This document shows positions 13,977 to 14,125 of a DNA stretch of 14,125 nucleotides, in pieces. Position 1 is the first letter of the stretch. Every line of letters starts with the position of its first letter. This DNA comes from Nitrososphaeraceae archaeon (lineage in GTDB: Archaea > Thermoproteota > Nitrososphaeria > Nitrososphaerales > Nitrososphaeraceae): the NCBI GenBank assembly GCA_025922715.1, contig JAICHH010000033.1:1-14125 (forward strand), written 5' to 3'. Both the position numbers and the translations under genes were made by a program. Below the pieces are notes generated by a model. It ran no database searches. It worked only from the letters and a program-made list of their open reading frames with translations, and had not been told where the DNA came from.

Positions 13977-14125
13977 ATGAAGATTATTTATGAAAATTAC
14001 TATATTTTTTTGAATTTCTCAATATCACTGAATTTTATTTTTGGGAATTATGGCTTTGTTTTTGAATTAAAGGATGAAAAAAATCCTAAAATTTCACTGT
14101 TAGAAATAACTGATGGAAAGCTCTA
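13977..14125 (+). CDS. Partial gene running off the right edge
   Basis: ATG at 13977 opens a frame with no stop through the window end (49 codons). It begins MKIIYENYYIFLNF and continues FGNYGFVFELKDEKNPKIS to EITDGKL, with balanced charged residues towards the edge. A TATA-like box at 13963-13970 would start transcription near 13993, after this ATG, so the real start may be the in-frame TTG at 14010. No family can be named from this fragment. Confidence 0.4.
   Translation, partial: MKIIYENYYIFLNFSISLNFIFGNYGFVFELKDEKNPKISLLEITDGKL

Overview
The window looks like part of a terrestrial ammonia-oxidising archaeon (Nitrososphaeria/Thaumarchaeota, probably close to Candidatus Nitrosocosmicus). 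This is inferred from several things seen together: very AT-rich DNA, long spacers, TATA-like boxes about 25-30 bases before many start codons with almost no Shine-Dalgarno sites (leaderless transcription), a DUF6659-like roadblock-fold protein, DUF2382 stress proteins and small secreted proteins of types I associate with this group. No rRNA, tRNA, CRISPR array or insertion sequence was found.

Layout. 1-1900: two divergent genes with DUF2382 (YsnF/AvaK) repeats, one also with a PRC-barrel-like domain, sharing a control region rich in palindromes. 2200-5000: a small zinc-ribbon-like protein, a four-helix membrane protein with a probable leaderless TTG start, a Cas4-like PD-(D/E)XK nuclease and a small protein that may be Cse60-like. 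5005-5757: gene-free spacer. 5791-10028: the core of the window, a bacterial-type non-homologous end-joining (NHEJ) module made of Ku, a small Cys/His-rich protein and a 940-residue LigD with phosphoesterase, ligase and polymerase domains in that order. 10263-14125: a small coiled-coil protein, a DUF6659-like protein, two secreted or membrane-anchored proteins of unknown function, and a partial gene at the right edge, separated by long spacers that contain gene relics.

How the parts may work together. Ku would bind broken DNA ends and recruit LigD, which trims, fills and seals them. The gene between them encodes a compact C/H cluster and is the best candidate for an undescribed accessory factor. 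The Cas4-like nuclease has all the expected catalytic and iron-sulfur residues but no CRISPR neighbours, so a general DNA-end-processing role is possible. A decayed second copy of this nuclease lies at about 12.60-12.88 kb. In it a 56-base island is almost identical to the intact gene while the rest has drifted heavily. A second minus-strand relic, reading in one frame with three internal stops, sits next to it.
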